This document shows, in pieces, positions 24,130 through 35,800 of a stretch of DNA of 64,000 nt. Source of the stretch: Mesorhabditis belari (Eukaryota > Nematoda > Chromadorea > Rhabditida > Rhabditidae); assembly GCA_958450365.1 (NCBI GenBank), contig CAUEEP010000724.1:2203501-2267500 (forward strand). Direction: 5' to 3'. The position numbers were made by a program, and so were the translations under genes. Each line of letters opens with the position of its first letter. The first letter of the stretch is position 1. The notes below the pieces were generated by a model. It had not been told where the DNA came from. It was given only the letters and a program-made list of their open reading frames with translations, and did no database searches.

Positions 24130-24160
24130 GGAAGAAGAGGAAGAAGAGGAAGAAGAGAAT
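24065..24160. repeat. GAAGAG polypurine tract
   Basis: About 95 bp of GAA/GAG codonic purine repeat. Confidence 0.85.
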
Positions 24161-24860
24161 CGACAATACCCACAGATGGTTGACGGGAAGGAGGAAAAGG
24201 AGTCAATTGGTTTAGTCGTTTAAAGAGTGTGGACCTCAATATAGTACTCAACCTAATAGATATTTACCATCAGACTATGGCACCTAGTTTTTGTATAGCT
24301 TAGCTGCAGATTAGTTAGTCTTATCCGGCAATCCAGATGGTCAAAAGTGGGCAAGGAGTGCTCTAACCAAACTCAGGTCTAGGCCAGCTTTAAACTTTGG
24401 CCCTAGGGGGCTGTAAGCTGGGCTAGAGTCAGAAACAGGTCAGACACGAGGTAATGTTTGGTCTAGAATCCTATCCTCAATCAGGATCAAGACTTTCGCA
24501 ATTATTCTAATCCAATCCCTCCAATCTCTGGTTCTCTCCAATAAACGGGCATCCCCTTAACCCCTCGAAAAATCAATTTCTCCGATCTCTTTTTCGCGTA
24601 AATTAGTCAATTTGGGTCAATTTGGAATAATATTCCATCGGGAATAAAATTAGAAATATGATTTTTGAAAAAAATAAATAATTTTTCGGAAAAAATTGGG
24701 GATCACAGAGATTTTTTGAAAGATTCGTAACGAGGTTCATATATTCCATAAATGTTCAATAAGGTTACAATCAAATAGGGTAGTGTTCGAAAATTAACGT
24801 TGTTGAGTCAAAACCAGTCTGGTAATCTCACGAAAACTCCGGGTCGAAAACTCCGGGTCT

Positions 24861-25340
24861 TCAGTTTTCGCCCCAACATCAATTCAATTGTATGTTTTGG
24901 ATCCGCCATCCTGCTGGTACAACCAGTTTGGACTTATTGCTACATTTGCGTAAAGAAGCATACCGTTTTACATCACATCTATGAGCACTAGAGATCCGAC
25001 TGAGTTTAAAGAAAAACACCCCCAACACAGGATTCCTTCTCCATTGAATTTGACAGTCTGACGAATGTATTTCGAGTTGTATCGTGGGTCTCTTGATGGT
25101 GTAGTTGCCAATGTTGAACAAATTGTTCAACAAATCGATCACCGTTGAACAAATCGAACTTAGTTTCATCACTCCACAAGACACGTTTCCAATCATCGAT
25201 CTAATGCTAAGCGAATTCTAAACGGAGCCTCCTTTGTCTAAGAACCAAAGGTTTTCGAGCAGAAAACAATCCGAGAAATAAATTTCAATCGATTTCGAAT
25301 CATTTGCGAAATTACAATTTTGTAACGGTCCAGAAGATGA
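24861..25340 (-). pseudogene. decayed Tc1-family transposase
   Basis: Reading leftward on the minus strand in shifting frames gives RKPLVLRQRRLRLEFA, then IDDWKRVLWSDETKFDLF, then KFNGEGILCWGCFSLNSVGS and YQQDGGSKTYN. These correspond to Tc1-type transposase blocks: the K-x-R-L-x-F-A / W-x-x-V-x-W-S-D-E segment carrying the first catalytic D, the WGCFS block, and the QQD-x-GP-K-H region where the second D lies. At least two frameshifts and internal stops are present, and the CQQDNGPKH-like histidine block is degraded. The element is dead. Terminal repeats were not identified. Confidence 0.7.
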
Positions 25341-25454
25341 GTCTTGCTTTCGTTGTTTCCATTCAACTCCAATGTTGAATGAAAATTAGAGTTGGAGACT
25401 CCAATGTTGAATTGGAGAATGAATGGAAAACCATCTAATAGTAAGTTTTGGCTT

Positions 25455-25545
25455 TCATTGTGGTCCGGCTACGAAAAGTTCCGGATTCATCACTCGGCTC
25501 GCAAATAGAAATAAATTGCTTTCTCATTTAATACTTTAATAAATT
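25455..25545. repeat. dispersed repeat fragment shared with 54240-54345
   Basis: TTGTGGTCCGGCTACGAAAA, then GTTCCGGATT, CTCGGCTC and AAATAAATTGCTTTCTCATTT. The same blocks in the same order occur in reverse complement at 54240-54345. Confidence 0.65.
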
Positions 25546-25720
25546 GAATAATTAAAATTTGCAAATTGCAAACGAAATTTTGCACGAGTAGAGAATGAGA
25601 AAAAGTAGAGAACGCGCGACGTCGCATTCCAATTGACGCTCCGCATTCCGCCATTTGGAGGTAGTCGATGGGAGCGCCGCGTCGTCGTTTCTTTTTCATT
25701 TTCAAATCATTTGTTTTTGT

Positions 25721-26096
25721 GGGGGTGGGACAAATGCGACCTTTTTTTGCTGAAAAAGGCCTTAGGAAAGGTCGTAGAGCTTCAAAAATGTTTTCATAGA
25801 AGGGAATCGTATGCGTAGATTCCGAATTTCGACAAATCAGACCTCGCTGACACGTCAAATTTGGGGTAAAAGGCAAAAAACTGCGGAAAAGCGTTAAGTT
25901 GCGTAGTTTTTGCCTTTTAGCCCAAATTTGACGTGTCAGCGAGGTCTGATTTGTCGAAATTCGGAATCTACGCATACGATTCCCTTCTATGAAAACATTT
26001 TTGAAGCTCTACGACCTTCCTAAGGCCTTTTCCAGCAAAAAAAAGGTGCGCAAATGTCCAGGTGCGCAAAAAAAAGGTCGCATTTGTCCCACCCGC
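25721..26096. mobile_element. foldback MITE, family B copy 2
   Basis: Same family as 22815-23270, with a nearly identical core. It is flanked by a perfect 8-bp duplication GTTTTTGT (25713-25720 and 26097-26104). Termini are GGGGGTGGGAC and GTCCCACCCGC. No transposase is present. The 8-bp duplication fits hAT or Merlin superfamilies. Confidence 0.85.
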
Positions 26097-26116
26097 GTTT
26101 TTGTCAAATTATTGTT

Positions 26117-26401
26117 TACCGTATTTCTTCGAATAGAAGACCGGGTAAAAGTATCATCGCGTACTCCTGCGTAGCAGCCTTTTTAAAATTTCTTTTCTGC
26201 ATAAAAGCTTTCAATGGAGTGCTATAGAGCTGGAAAATGACTCAAAAATCTGTTAGCTCATGTGATATTTTTGAGTCATTTTCCAGCTCTATAGCACTCC
26301 ATTGAAAGCTTTTATGCAGAAAAGAAATTTTAAAAAGGGCTGCTACGCAGGAGTACGCGATGATACTCTTTACCCGGTCTTCTATTCGAAGAAATACGGT
26401 A
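26117..26401. mobile_element. near-perfect palindromic MITE with TA flanks
   Basis: The termini TACCGTATTTCTTCGAATAG and its inverse lie at both ends. Arms are about 135 bp, centred near 26258 (CTGTTAGCTCATGTG). The TA target preference points to the Tc1/mariner superfamily. Confidence 0.8.
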
Positions 26402-26424
26402 ATTCTTTTTAATTGAAAGTATTG

Positions 26425-26873
26425 TAGTAAAATAGTAGTGCACCCTCGAAAATTTGAATTTATAGCGCTTCTTTTTCATCTAAACCTTTTTGACTTTATG
26501 TTTATGTGACATTCTAAAGCTATTCAAGCAAGCAAAAGTGAGACTTTTTTTATTCATTTATTAACTATTCTTCACATGAAAAAGTTCGCAAAAAACCTAA
26601 AATTGTTGTGCAAAGTACAAAAACATCTTTTTGTTGTTTGTCAAGACACAAATTGTCAACTCGCCGGCCCACAACTGTATGTCAAAAGGAGCCAAAGGAG
26701 TACGTGAAAGAGTTACAAGAATTTTTGCAACAAATCTTATATCTGTCTTACTTTGGTAAATGATAAAACTCTTTAATAGTAGTGCACTCTCTAATAGTAT
26801 TGCGGTCCAGGAGGGGGTTGAAAAAATAGTAGTGCGCACCACTATTAGAGAGAATACGGTATTAAATCTATTC
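26425..26873. mobile_element. Tc1/mariner-type MITE with decayed left end
   Basis: The right end reads CACTATTAGAGAGAATACGG before TA, and the left end preserves AATAGTAGTGCACCCTCG. The interior carries an extra inverted copy (CACTCTCTAATAGTATTGCG). The same terminus family occurs at 36740-36981. Confidence 0.55.
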
Positions 26874-27349
26874 AATTTATAAAATCTATTCAATTTATTC
26901 AATTTTCTATTTCTATTTCCATTCTATTTTCATTCTATTTAAATTTTTTCCCTTTTAATACTCTAAAATTGTAAATTGAAGCTGAAAGCGAAATACAATA
27001 AAACAAGCAATAATCCCCATAAAACTATCGATTTCTTTTTCATTCAACTAGTGAAAAAAACGTGGCTTTTGAGAGGCACAAACAATTTTTTGGAAAAAAA
27101 GATATCTAAAGATTGAATATTAAATAAAAAAGATATTAAAAGCAGCACCAAGTGTACTTTTTGCTCAAAAGATCGAATAATCTTCTGATTTACTTAATCT
27201 TTTGCTAATAGTAAGAGAAAATAAACGATTGAGTGCATTAGAAATGATGTGTTTACAAAGGAAAGCGGCAAAGCAAAGTACAAAGTATTGTAAAGTATAT
27301 ACTTGATATACTTGAGCAAGTTTATTGTAGATTAGACATAGTTTCGGAT
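26874..27349. other. AT-rich non-coding
   Basis: CTATTTCCATT pentamers lie at 26880-26945 and a dispersed-family fragment at 27220-27300. Confidence 0.4.
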
Positions 27350-27800
27350 GAAGTCAGATCGGATCTGATCCAAAAATCCGTTTTCCGGATCGTATCGGAT
27401 CGGATCTGATCCAAAATGATTAAAATCACCAACTGCTCTGCAATCTGCGTATCTTTACTAAAAATCGTTCAGGGTTAAGTTTGTTGTGCGTTTTACTCAT
27501 CAATTGAAATTTGTTTAGCCTTGTCGCGTTGCTGGCGGGGACTCGGGTTAGGTCGGATCGGATCGGATCGAATCGGATCGGATCGGACGGATCTGATCCA
27601 TAATTTTCAGTTTTCGGATCGGATCGAATAGGATCGTGACCCGAATTTTCAGCTTTCAGTTCGGATCGGATAGGATCGGAGCCGAATTTTCAGCTTTCGA
27701 TTTGGCTAGGATCGGCGATGAGCCGAATTTTCAGTTTTCGGATCCGATCGAATTGCGCAATTCGATCCGATCCGATTTTATCTGATCGCGATCCGATCCG
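27350..27800. repeat. degenerate GGATCGGATC repeat region
   Basis: GGATC/GATCC words occur in both orientations with AATTTTCAG(T/C)TTTCGG spacers of about 55 bp between blocks. Confidence 0.75.
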
Positions 27801-27934
27801 AAACCATTTCTACTGAGGATATCAATTTGAAGAGTTGGCCTATGAAAAGTTGAAAGCAATTCAAGGTTTTATCAAAAGATTCAAGAATTTAAGAGCAAAC
27901 TTAATAGTAAATTTGAAGGATTTAAGGATTTAAG

Positions 27935-28380
27935 ATCAAAATGGCCAATCAAAATGGCCAATCAAAATGGCCAATAATGGTCAATCAATGGCCAATCAAA
28001 ATGGCCAATCAAAAAGAATCAAAATGGCCAATCAATGGCCAATCAAAATGAATAAAAATGGCCAATCAATGGCCAATCAATGGCCAATCAATGGCCAATC
28101 AATGGCCAATCAATGGCCAATCAAAAAGAATCAAAATGGTCAATCAAAATGGCCAATCAATGGCCAATCAATAGCCAATCAAAATGGCCAATCAGAAAGA
28201 ATCAAAATGGCCAATCAAAAAGAATCAAAATGGTCAATCAAAATGGTCAATCAAAATGGCCAATCAATGGCCAATCAAAATGGCCAATCAAAAAGAATCA
28301 AAATGGTCAATCAAAATGGCCAATCAATGGCCAATCAATAGCCAATCAAAATGGCCAATCAGAAAGAATCAAAATTCTAA
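27935..28380. repeat. AATGGCCAATCA array
   Basis: Composite array of AATGGCCAATCA, AATGGTCAATCA and AAAAGAATCA units, with higher-order repetition of about 170 bp. Confidence 0.9.
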
Positions 28381-28884
28381 ATGGCCTAATTGATAGTCAG
28401 ATTCAAGGACATGAGATCAAAATTCAAGAATCTAATGTAAAAATGTCCCCAAATGTTCTCGTCGTTTTTACGATTCACATTTAAGCAATGTTTGACAAGA
28501 AAAAAAACACGTTTTCATGGCCTAATTTCTAAATGCAATTTTAGGCGTGAATAAGAGAGAAAAGTGGAAGTGAATGTGAAAGTAAAAGTAAAAGTTTTCC
28601 ATGTTTTATCACGTTTACATTTTTATAGCATGCCCTGGGCCTGAAAATTCATCCGCAAAATTGCTCTGTAGCTTTTGAAGCTTTTGAAATAGCTTTTGAA
28701 TCATTAATTTCAGGAGTTTTTTTAGTTATTGACAAAAAGATTTGGCAATTATTAGTGAATGGAAATGAGCTGAAAGGAAATTAAAGCCAATTAAGCTAAA
28801 CAAACAATCAATGATCAACTTTTATCCAAGCGGGGTTTAGAGAAAGCTTTATTCGGAGCAGTCTAGTCAAGAAAATGGTTGTTG
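28381..28884. other. AT-rich non-coding
   Basis: No gene or structured repeat seen. Confidence 0.4.
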
Positions 28885-29105
28885 AATGAGATTTGGATGG
28901 TTTAGAAGAATGAGAATGAGATTTGGATGATTTAGAAGAATGAGAATGAGATTTGGATGGTTTAGAAGAATCAGAATGAGATTTGGATGGTTTAGAAGAA
29001 TGAGAATGAGATTTGGATGATTTAGAAGAATGAGAATGAGATTTGGATGGTTTAGAAGAATAAGGATGAGATTTGGATGGTTTAGAAGAATGAGAATGAG
29101 ATCCT
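28885..29105. repeat. 30-bp minisatellite, about 7 copies
   Basis: The unit contains GAGATTTGGATGGTTTAG and AAGAATGAGAAT. The S/K/H-rich minus-strand frame through it is a by-product of the 30-bp period. Confidence 0.9.
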
Positions 29106-29534
29106 TTCCTCAAAACGCTCATAAACAACGAAGGAGGAGGTGCAAAGGCCGAAGTGCAAAGGCCGAAAGGGTTTCTCTCCCTAGGGGATGGTCTCCCATA
29201 TCCAGCACCCTACCCGATCCTCTATTTAAATCCCCTTTTATCTTCGGATATTCGGATTTCATTGAGATACCCATCAATCCACCAATCCACAAATCCATTC
29301 CTCATTCCATTCCATTCAATTCCATTCAATTCCATTCCATTCCAATTTATCGCAATTCTCTCCCCGGGGTTGTTAAACAATAATTAATCTTTAAGTGAAC
29401 TGTAAAAACATTAGTGATCATTAATTGCAAATGTCAGACTCTTTGTTCTTTTGGCGTGATGATCGACTGGTTAAGAGCCTCATAACCAGTTATGGAATTG
29501 TTTCAACTTACCACCAATTCTGGATTTAGCTATT
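29106..29534. other. non-coding with CCATTCAATT repeats
   Basis: ATTCCATTCAATTCC words lie at 29295-29345. No exon signature. Confidence 0.45.
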
Positions 29535-29672
29535 TAGTTAGCTCACCCCTAGTTAGCTCACCCCTAGTTAGCTCACCCCTAGTTAGCTCACCCCTAGTTA
29601 GCTCACCCCTAGTTAGCTCACCCCTAGTTAGCTCACTCCTAGTTAGCTCACTCCTAGTTAGCTCACCCCTAG
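29535..29672. repeat. 15-bp minisatellite (AGTTAGCTCACCCCT)
   Basis: About nine copies, two with a C-to-T change. Confidence 0.9.
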
Positions 29673-29880
29673 TAGAGCCACTCAAAGAAAACCACACAAA
29701 GGTTAGGAACTTATTGAGCTTGTCATTTGTCTTTGAAGCTTTTGTTGTTGAAACAATTATTGAAACAATTATTGAAACAACATTTATTGGACAATAAACA
29801 TTTATTTTATACTTTAAAAACATCTTAATACTCACAAGAAACGTTTTTTATACTTGTGAAAAGAAAAGGGAAAAATTTGG

Positions 29881-29954
29881 CGGTAACCGGAATTGAACCC
29901 GCAACCAAAATCGGCATCGGTTTCAGAGTCTAGCACACTATCCCCTAGGTTGCC
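29881..29954 (-). tRNA. tRNA-like sequence, identity unresolved
   Basis: On the minus strand, GGCAACC and GGTTACC form a 6/7 acceptor stem. A T arm with GGTTCAATTCC (a good B box) follows, and the total length is 74 nt. The D and anticodon arms do not fold well; GAA, CTG or GCC can be placed in a loop depending on the register. It is probably a tRNA pseudogene or tRNA-derived repeat. Confidence 0.35.
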
Positions 29955-30084
29955 GCTGCTTCAGTTGAGCCCCGGCCTGGCGCCCTTTTATAGGTGAGCT
30001 CGCGTCGATTTTGTCGAAAAATCGTCAAAACTTTGGAGACGTTTTTGTCGAAAACCAGAGCTTATAAAGAAAAAATCAAAAATA

Positions 30085-30800
30085 GTCAAGTCAACTAAGG
30101 CTCAGTCAGATAGAGGCTTGCTCAGCTTTTGCTCAGTCAGATAAAGGCTCAGTCAACTAAGGCTCAGTCAGATAAAGGCTCAGTCAACTAAGGCTCAGTC
30201 AGATAAAGGCTCAGTCAACTAAGGCTCAGTCAGATAAAGGCTCAGTCAACTAAGGCTCAGTCAGATAAAGGCTCAGTCAACTAAGGCTCAGTCAGATAAA
30301 GGCTCAGTCAACTAAGGCTCAGTCAGATAAAGGCTCAGTCAACTAAGGCTCAGTCAGATAAAGGCTCAGTCAACTAAGGCTCAGTCAGATAAAGGCTCAG
30401 TCAACTAAGGCTCAGTCAGATAAAGGCTCAGTCAACTAAGGCTCAGTCAGATAAAGGCTCAGTCAACTAAGGCTCAGTCAGATAAAGGCTCAGTCAACTA
30501 AGGCTCAGTCAGATAAAGGCTCAGTCAACTAAGGCTCAGTCAGATAAAGGCTCAAATTTCTAGTTACAACTGATCGCAAGCTTTCCCTAAATAAGGGTAT
30601 TTAGGGAAAGCTTGCTATCAGTTGTAACTGGAAATTTGAGTCTTTATCTGATTGAGCCTTAGTTGACTGAGCCTTAGTTTACTGAGCTTTTATCTGACTG
30701 AGCCTTTATCTGACTGAGCTTTTATCTGACTGAGCCGTAGTTGACTGAGCCAAGGCTGAGCAAGCCTCTATCTGACTGAGCCTTAGTTGACTTAGTTGAG
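30085..30800. repeat. 31-bp array arranged as a giant palindrome
   Basis: The left block (30085-30555) has about 14 copies of GGCTCAGTCAGATAAA plus GGCTCAGTCAACTAA. The centre (30556-30648) is a hairpin of TTTCTAGTTACAACTGATCG and its inverse around GGGTATTTAGGG. The right block (30640-30800) carries the same units in reverse complement. Confidence 0.9.
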
Positions 30801-31136
30801 AAAATAAGTTCGCTCATGAGTAAAACAAGTGAAATGAATGTAATTTTAATTAAAGTAAAAGCGTTTTTATTCGAATCAAGAATGTGAAGCTGAAAATTGT
30901 AACAAAAAAAGGTTTTTGGAGGTCGGAATGTCTGTAAGAAGGTCAAGTGACACAAAAAAAAATCCTATTCTCGTTTTTCTAGAGCAAACATAGCCTTCAA
31001 CGTTCTCCACCTCTGCAAATCTAATGACTGTTTTGACAAATGACAATGACAAACGACAAAAGCCAAAATGATTTAGTAAAACAACAAACAAAATGATAAT
31101 AGTAGTTGAGTCAAACAGTTTGAGTTAGTCCTGTTT
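30801..31136. other. AT-rich non-coding
   Basis: No feature seen. Confidence 0.35.
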
Positions 31137-31280
31137 GAGTCAAGTCAGCCAAATCGACTCAGCCAAATCGACTCAGCTAAATCGACTCAGTCAAATCGAC
31201 TCAGCTAAATCGACTCAGCCAAATCGACTCAGCCAAATCGACTCAGTCAAATCGACTCAGTCAAATCGACTCAGTCAATT
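31137..31280. repeat. 14-bp minisatellite (TCGACTCAGCCAAA)
   Basis: About ten copies with C/T variation. Confidence 0.9.
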
Positions 31281-31520
31281 TACGTTTGCTCGGACAAAAG
31301 GAAAACGTCATCAATCAAAAGAGCAGGTGTAGCGAAGGATGAGGCTTTAAAAGAGGCAATTTCATGGTTCAAGGAGCGGTGAAGCCGAAATACTCCGATT
31401 AGCGACCAAATTCTTCGTGAGAAGGCTGTTGCAAAATGCTTTGGAAAAAAAAAGCGATTTTAAAGCAAGAGAAGGATGGTTGTCGTCTTTCAAGAAGCGC
31501 AACTCGATTGTTGTCGATTG
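31281..31520. other. non-coding with a partial repeat of itself
   Basis: The words GCCGAAATACT and TTCGTGAGAAGG, followed by TTGCAAAATGCTTTGGAAA, recur at 32005-32080. Confidence 0.4.
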
Positions 31521-31940
31521 TTTAGGTTCTCATTCGGTTCCGATTAGGTTCTCATTCGATTCCCATTAAGTTCCGCTTAGGCTCTCATTCGGTTCCGATC
31601 AGGTTCCGATCCGATTCCGATTAAGTTCCGATCAGGCTTCCATTTCAATTCTCCAATTTTATCCAATTAGGTTTCCATGGGATTCCAATCAGGTTCTCAT
31701 TCGGTTCCGATCAGGTTCTCCTTTGGTTCCGACTAGGTTCCCATTGGGTTCCGATTAGGTTCCGATTCCGATTAGGTTCCGATTAGGCTTCCATTCCAAT
31801 TCTCCAATTTTATCCAATTAGGTTTCCATTGGGCTCCGATCGGGTTCTCATTCGGTTCCGGTCCGGTTCCGATTAGGCTCTCATTCGGTTCTGATCAGGT
31901 TCTCCTTTGGTTCCGATTCGGTTCTCATTGTGTTTAAGTT
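31521..31940. repeat. degenerate GGTTCTCATTCGGTTCCGAT array
   Basis: About thirty imperfect 12-bp words (GGTTCCGATTAG, GGTTCTCATTCG) with a ~150-bp higher-order repeat (CCAATTTTATCCAATTAGG at two sites). Confidence 0.8.
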
Positions 31941-32514
31941 TAAGGTTTAAGGGGTTTAAGGGGTTTAAGGGGTTTAAGAAGCAGGTTTAAAGAGCAGCGC
32001 AGCGCCGAGCAGCGCCGAAATACTTTGATTAGCCGAATCCTTCGTGAGAAGGTCCTTGCTCTTGCAAAATGCTTTGGAAATACCATGCCTATATTGGAAA
32101 GAAGATTTGTAGCTTTTAAATGATATTTGTAGCTTTTAAATGAGATTTGTAGCTTTCAAATGATATTTGTAGCTTTTAAATGATATTTTCAACACCAAAA
32201 TAATCTTGATTGCCTATCGAGAATCTCGATTTCCTTTTTTTGATTTAGCTTCAATAGTTTTGCATATTTTGTCGAATAATAAACTGTTTACCTGCTTCAT
32301 TTATCAATATTTTTATTAAGAAACAACCAGAAAAACAAAAAGGCACAGAGAATCATTGAAAAAAAGAAAACAATAACTTATGACCGGAACCGTATAAATT
32401 AACATTTAAAGAAGCCTAGAGAGATTGATACTCGTCAAAAAAAACGAAATGGAATGTTTCACTTTCAACAAAATTTGGCTAATCTTTAGCAAGAATGTAT
32501 TTGGTAAAGAATTT
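31941..32514. other. non-coding, includes 20-bp repeats
   Basis: GATATTTGTAGCTTTTAAAT repeats about four times at 32105-32190. There is an AATAAA on the minus strand near 32311-32316. It lies downstream of the isomerase gene. Confidence 0.5.
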
Positions 32515-32680
32515 GATAGTCAGATAACTGTTAGATAACTGTCAGATCAATTTGACTGTCAGATAACTGTCAGATTACTGTCAGATGAATTTGACTGTCA
32601 GATAACTGTCTGATAACTGTCAGATAACTGTCAGATAACTATCAGATAACTCTCAGATAACTCTCAGTTAAATTTGCCTA
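32515..32680. repeat. 11-bp array (CAGATAACTGT)
   Basis: About thirteen diverged units downstream of the isomerase stop codon. Confidence 0.8.
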
Positions 32681-32861
32681 TCAAATAACAAAACTGTGAA
32701 GCTGCCAGATAACAAAATCGTGAAACAAACCAAAATTTTGGGGGTACATCTCGAAAAACCCATATATTAGATCAAAGTGGAAATTGAAATTGAAGAGAAA
32801 AGTTATGTAGTGAGGTGTTTGGAGGATTTTTCTTTGGGAAAATCATTTGGGAAGATATCGT

Positions 32862-35800
32862 TTAGAGTTCATCAGTGGACTTCTTGGTCTTCTTTCCGTT
32901 CTTGTCGTATCCCTTAAGGCCGTCGGTGGAGTGAGCGGCGATGAATTTGACGAAATCCTTCACTTCGCGACCTCCGTTATAGGGGACTGGGTTCTGCTTG
33001 TCGTTCTTGGGAAGCCAGAAGAGGGTGGGGAATCTGAAAAAGTCATTGTTTTATTGCCAGAAGTTTATTGTCAGAAGACTATGGCATTGAGATCAGGGTT
33101 ATTTTAAAAGCAATTCCTTAGGCTAAACCAGACCTAAGCCTAAGCCTAAGCCTGAGCTCCGGGAACCGGCTGAGATCCAGAAAATGGGGGTTCAGCCCAA
33201 ACCCAAATAGACTTAGTGCGAGGCGCTAGCCTTCGCACTAAGTCCAAACCAAAGCCAAAGCCTTATCCGGCTCTAGGAAATCCTGCCATACTTGTCATAA
33301 TAGAGCTTGAAGGATACAAATACTTCAAGGATTTGTTTCTAGAAGGATTTGTTTCTAGAAAGATTGTTTCTAGATGGATTTGTTTCTGTCTTTGCTCCTT
33401 GTTTCTTTGTCAATCTTTTGAATTCTTTCAACTCTCCTCACCCCTTGACGTTGAAGAGTGGTGGGACATCATTAGCGGTGGCGTCCATCTTAGCGATGAT
33501 CACGTCCTCTTCAGCTAGTTTGTCAGCAAGTTCCTCATACTTGGGTGCAAGGGTTTTGCAGTGTCCACACCATGGAGCATAGAACTCGATAAGAGCATCT
33601 TTGTCAGCATCAATGATCAGCTCTTTGAAGTTTCTTCCGACAGCCACCTAGAGTTGAAAACCTTGTTGAAAGTCGAGTTCAATTCCTAATCTCAAAGCTG
33701 TGCCGTAACTCTTGCTGTATCTGGTTAACTCTAGAACTATCTGGTTAACTCTAGAACTATCTGGTTAACTCTAGAACTATCTGGTTGACTCTAGAACTAT
33801 CTGGTTAACTCTAGAACTATCTGGTTAACTCTAGAACTATCTGGTTAACTCTAGAACTATCTGGTTAACTCTAGAACTATCTGGTTAACTCTAGAACTAT
33901 CTGGTTAACTCTAGAACTATCTGGTTAACTCTAGAACTATCTGGTTAACTCTAGAACTATCTGGTTAACTCTAGAAAGTCCGCACACTAAAGTAATACTT
34001 AATCTCTGCCTACCGTATTCTGTAAATATCAATGCTTTAACAAACCTTCAAGTTTTCTTGATTGTCTGGGATTGGCTCGGACTTCATGTCTGAAAAAACT
34101 CTCTTTCTTTCTTTCTTTCTTTCTTTTTAAGCAATCTCTTTCTCTTCTTTACTTCTTTAAACTTCTAGATTAGAAGAAAAGTGACTAGAAAACCAAAAAA
34201 AGCTTAACATAAAACCTACATGATTGCAATTTTCCGGCAAGAAGGTCATCAACGAACTCCTTCAAGTTCTCAATGCTAAAAAAACATTTATAACAATTTC
34301 TTATTCATCAACAGACCTGAATGGCTTATCCATTGGGAATTTTCCCTCGCTTGTTTGAGCGGCAACGAGTGGTTTATCGGATTCTTTTCGATCAGCAAGT
34401 CCATGCTCATCGATCTCGCTCGAGAACTCCTCCTTGTTCGAAACAGCGAAGTGAACCTGAGATTTGGATTTGAAGTTAGGAAAACGAAAGTTACCTTTCT
34501 CTTGTAATCTTGGGCAACTTTGAGCACACGGTTGCGCCAATAGTTTGATCCCTTTGGGTCCTTGACGTAGTCGACGTTGTAGTAGACGGTGACCAATGGT
34601 TTGCTCTCGAATTGGAAAAGGTTTCCTTGGGTGCGAACGCCGGCGAGACCGTTGCTAAAGAGATATATTGTGGACTGGTCAAGGCTGGCAGTCAGGCTCA
34701 AGGCTGGCAGTCAAGACTGGCAGTTAAATCTGGCAGTCAGCCTCAAGGCTGGCAGTCAAGACTGGCAGTCAAATCTGGCAGTCAAATCTGGCAGTCAAGG
34801 CTGGCTCTTCCCTAAGCAATATACACTATATCGACTAGACTTATAACGAAAACCTCTGCTTTTCTTGCCGTTGGCAGTTTAAGGTTTTTTGTGTTTTTCT
34901 CAGCACCAACCCTTCGATTTTGACTATCATTCGACGCAGAAGAAAATTACGCGTCGATTGATACCAAAATCAACTCAAAATATAATATCCCTGCAAAGTT
35001 ATGAGGCAAAAGGTTAAGTCCCGCTCATTAACTAGTAGTAAGATTTTTGTGGGTATTCCACTATTGATCTATTCATCTATTGATTGATCTCTTCATCTAA
35101 TAGTAAGCGCTCAACTTGAGATCTTGAGATTTACAGCTCAAGATCAACTTGAGCTGTAAATCTCACCACCTGACCCCAGAAGTGGGTCACAAAAGACGAC
35201 CATAAGCGACCAGAGCGGCTCACAAGAGTCTAGCAAACCCACATTTATTCAAATGTCGATAAACCTTTGGATCTTTTCCAAATCACCGGACAACAAGATT
35301 CACCCCCAATAATTCTATGATATTAAGGGAAGACGATTTTCTAGAGCTGTATTTCAATCAGCACTTACGTTTCATGAACAAGGAAGTTCTTGATCTTGTC
35401 AGTGTCATAGTTTCCGTCGTATTTGAACTCATTAGGCTCGAATTTGTTCTGGAGTTTCTTCGGTGGATAGACGACGATGTCACTGAAAGTGATTTGGATT
35501 AGAATTGATCTGGCAATGTCAATCAGGAGTCAATCAGGGTCAATGTCATTCAATCAGGAGTCAATCAGTGAGTTTAACATTGATGTGTTTATCTTTAACG
35601 TCTTAGCTTCATCTGGTTTAGATAAACAACTAAACAACTAAACAACTAAACGGCTAAACAGCTAAACAGCTAAACAGCTAGACAGCTAAACAGCTAAACA
35701 ACTAAACAACCAAACAGCTAAACAGCTAGACAGCTAAACAACTAAACAACTAAACAACTAAACAACTAAACAGCTAAACAGCTAAACAGCTAGACAGCTA

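Noticed and set aside
26597..26902. 101-codon minus-strand frame inside the 26425-26873 element
   Set aside because: No transposase motif could be recognised and the frame extends beyond the element end.
30085..30555. CRISPR-like array
   Set aside because: Units are contiguous with no unique spacers, and the genome is eukaryotic. The same applies to every other array in the window.
34680..34830. Plus-strand frame of [13 protein letters not shown] repeats overlapping an isomerase exon
   Set aside because: Antisense shadow combining exon 6 and the CTGGCAGTCAA array.
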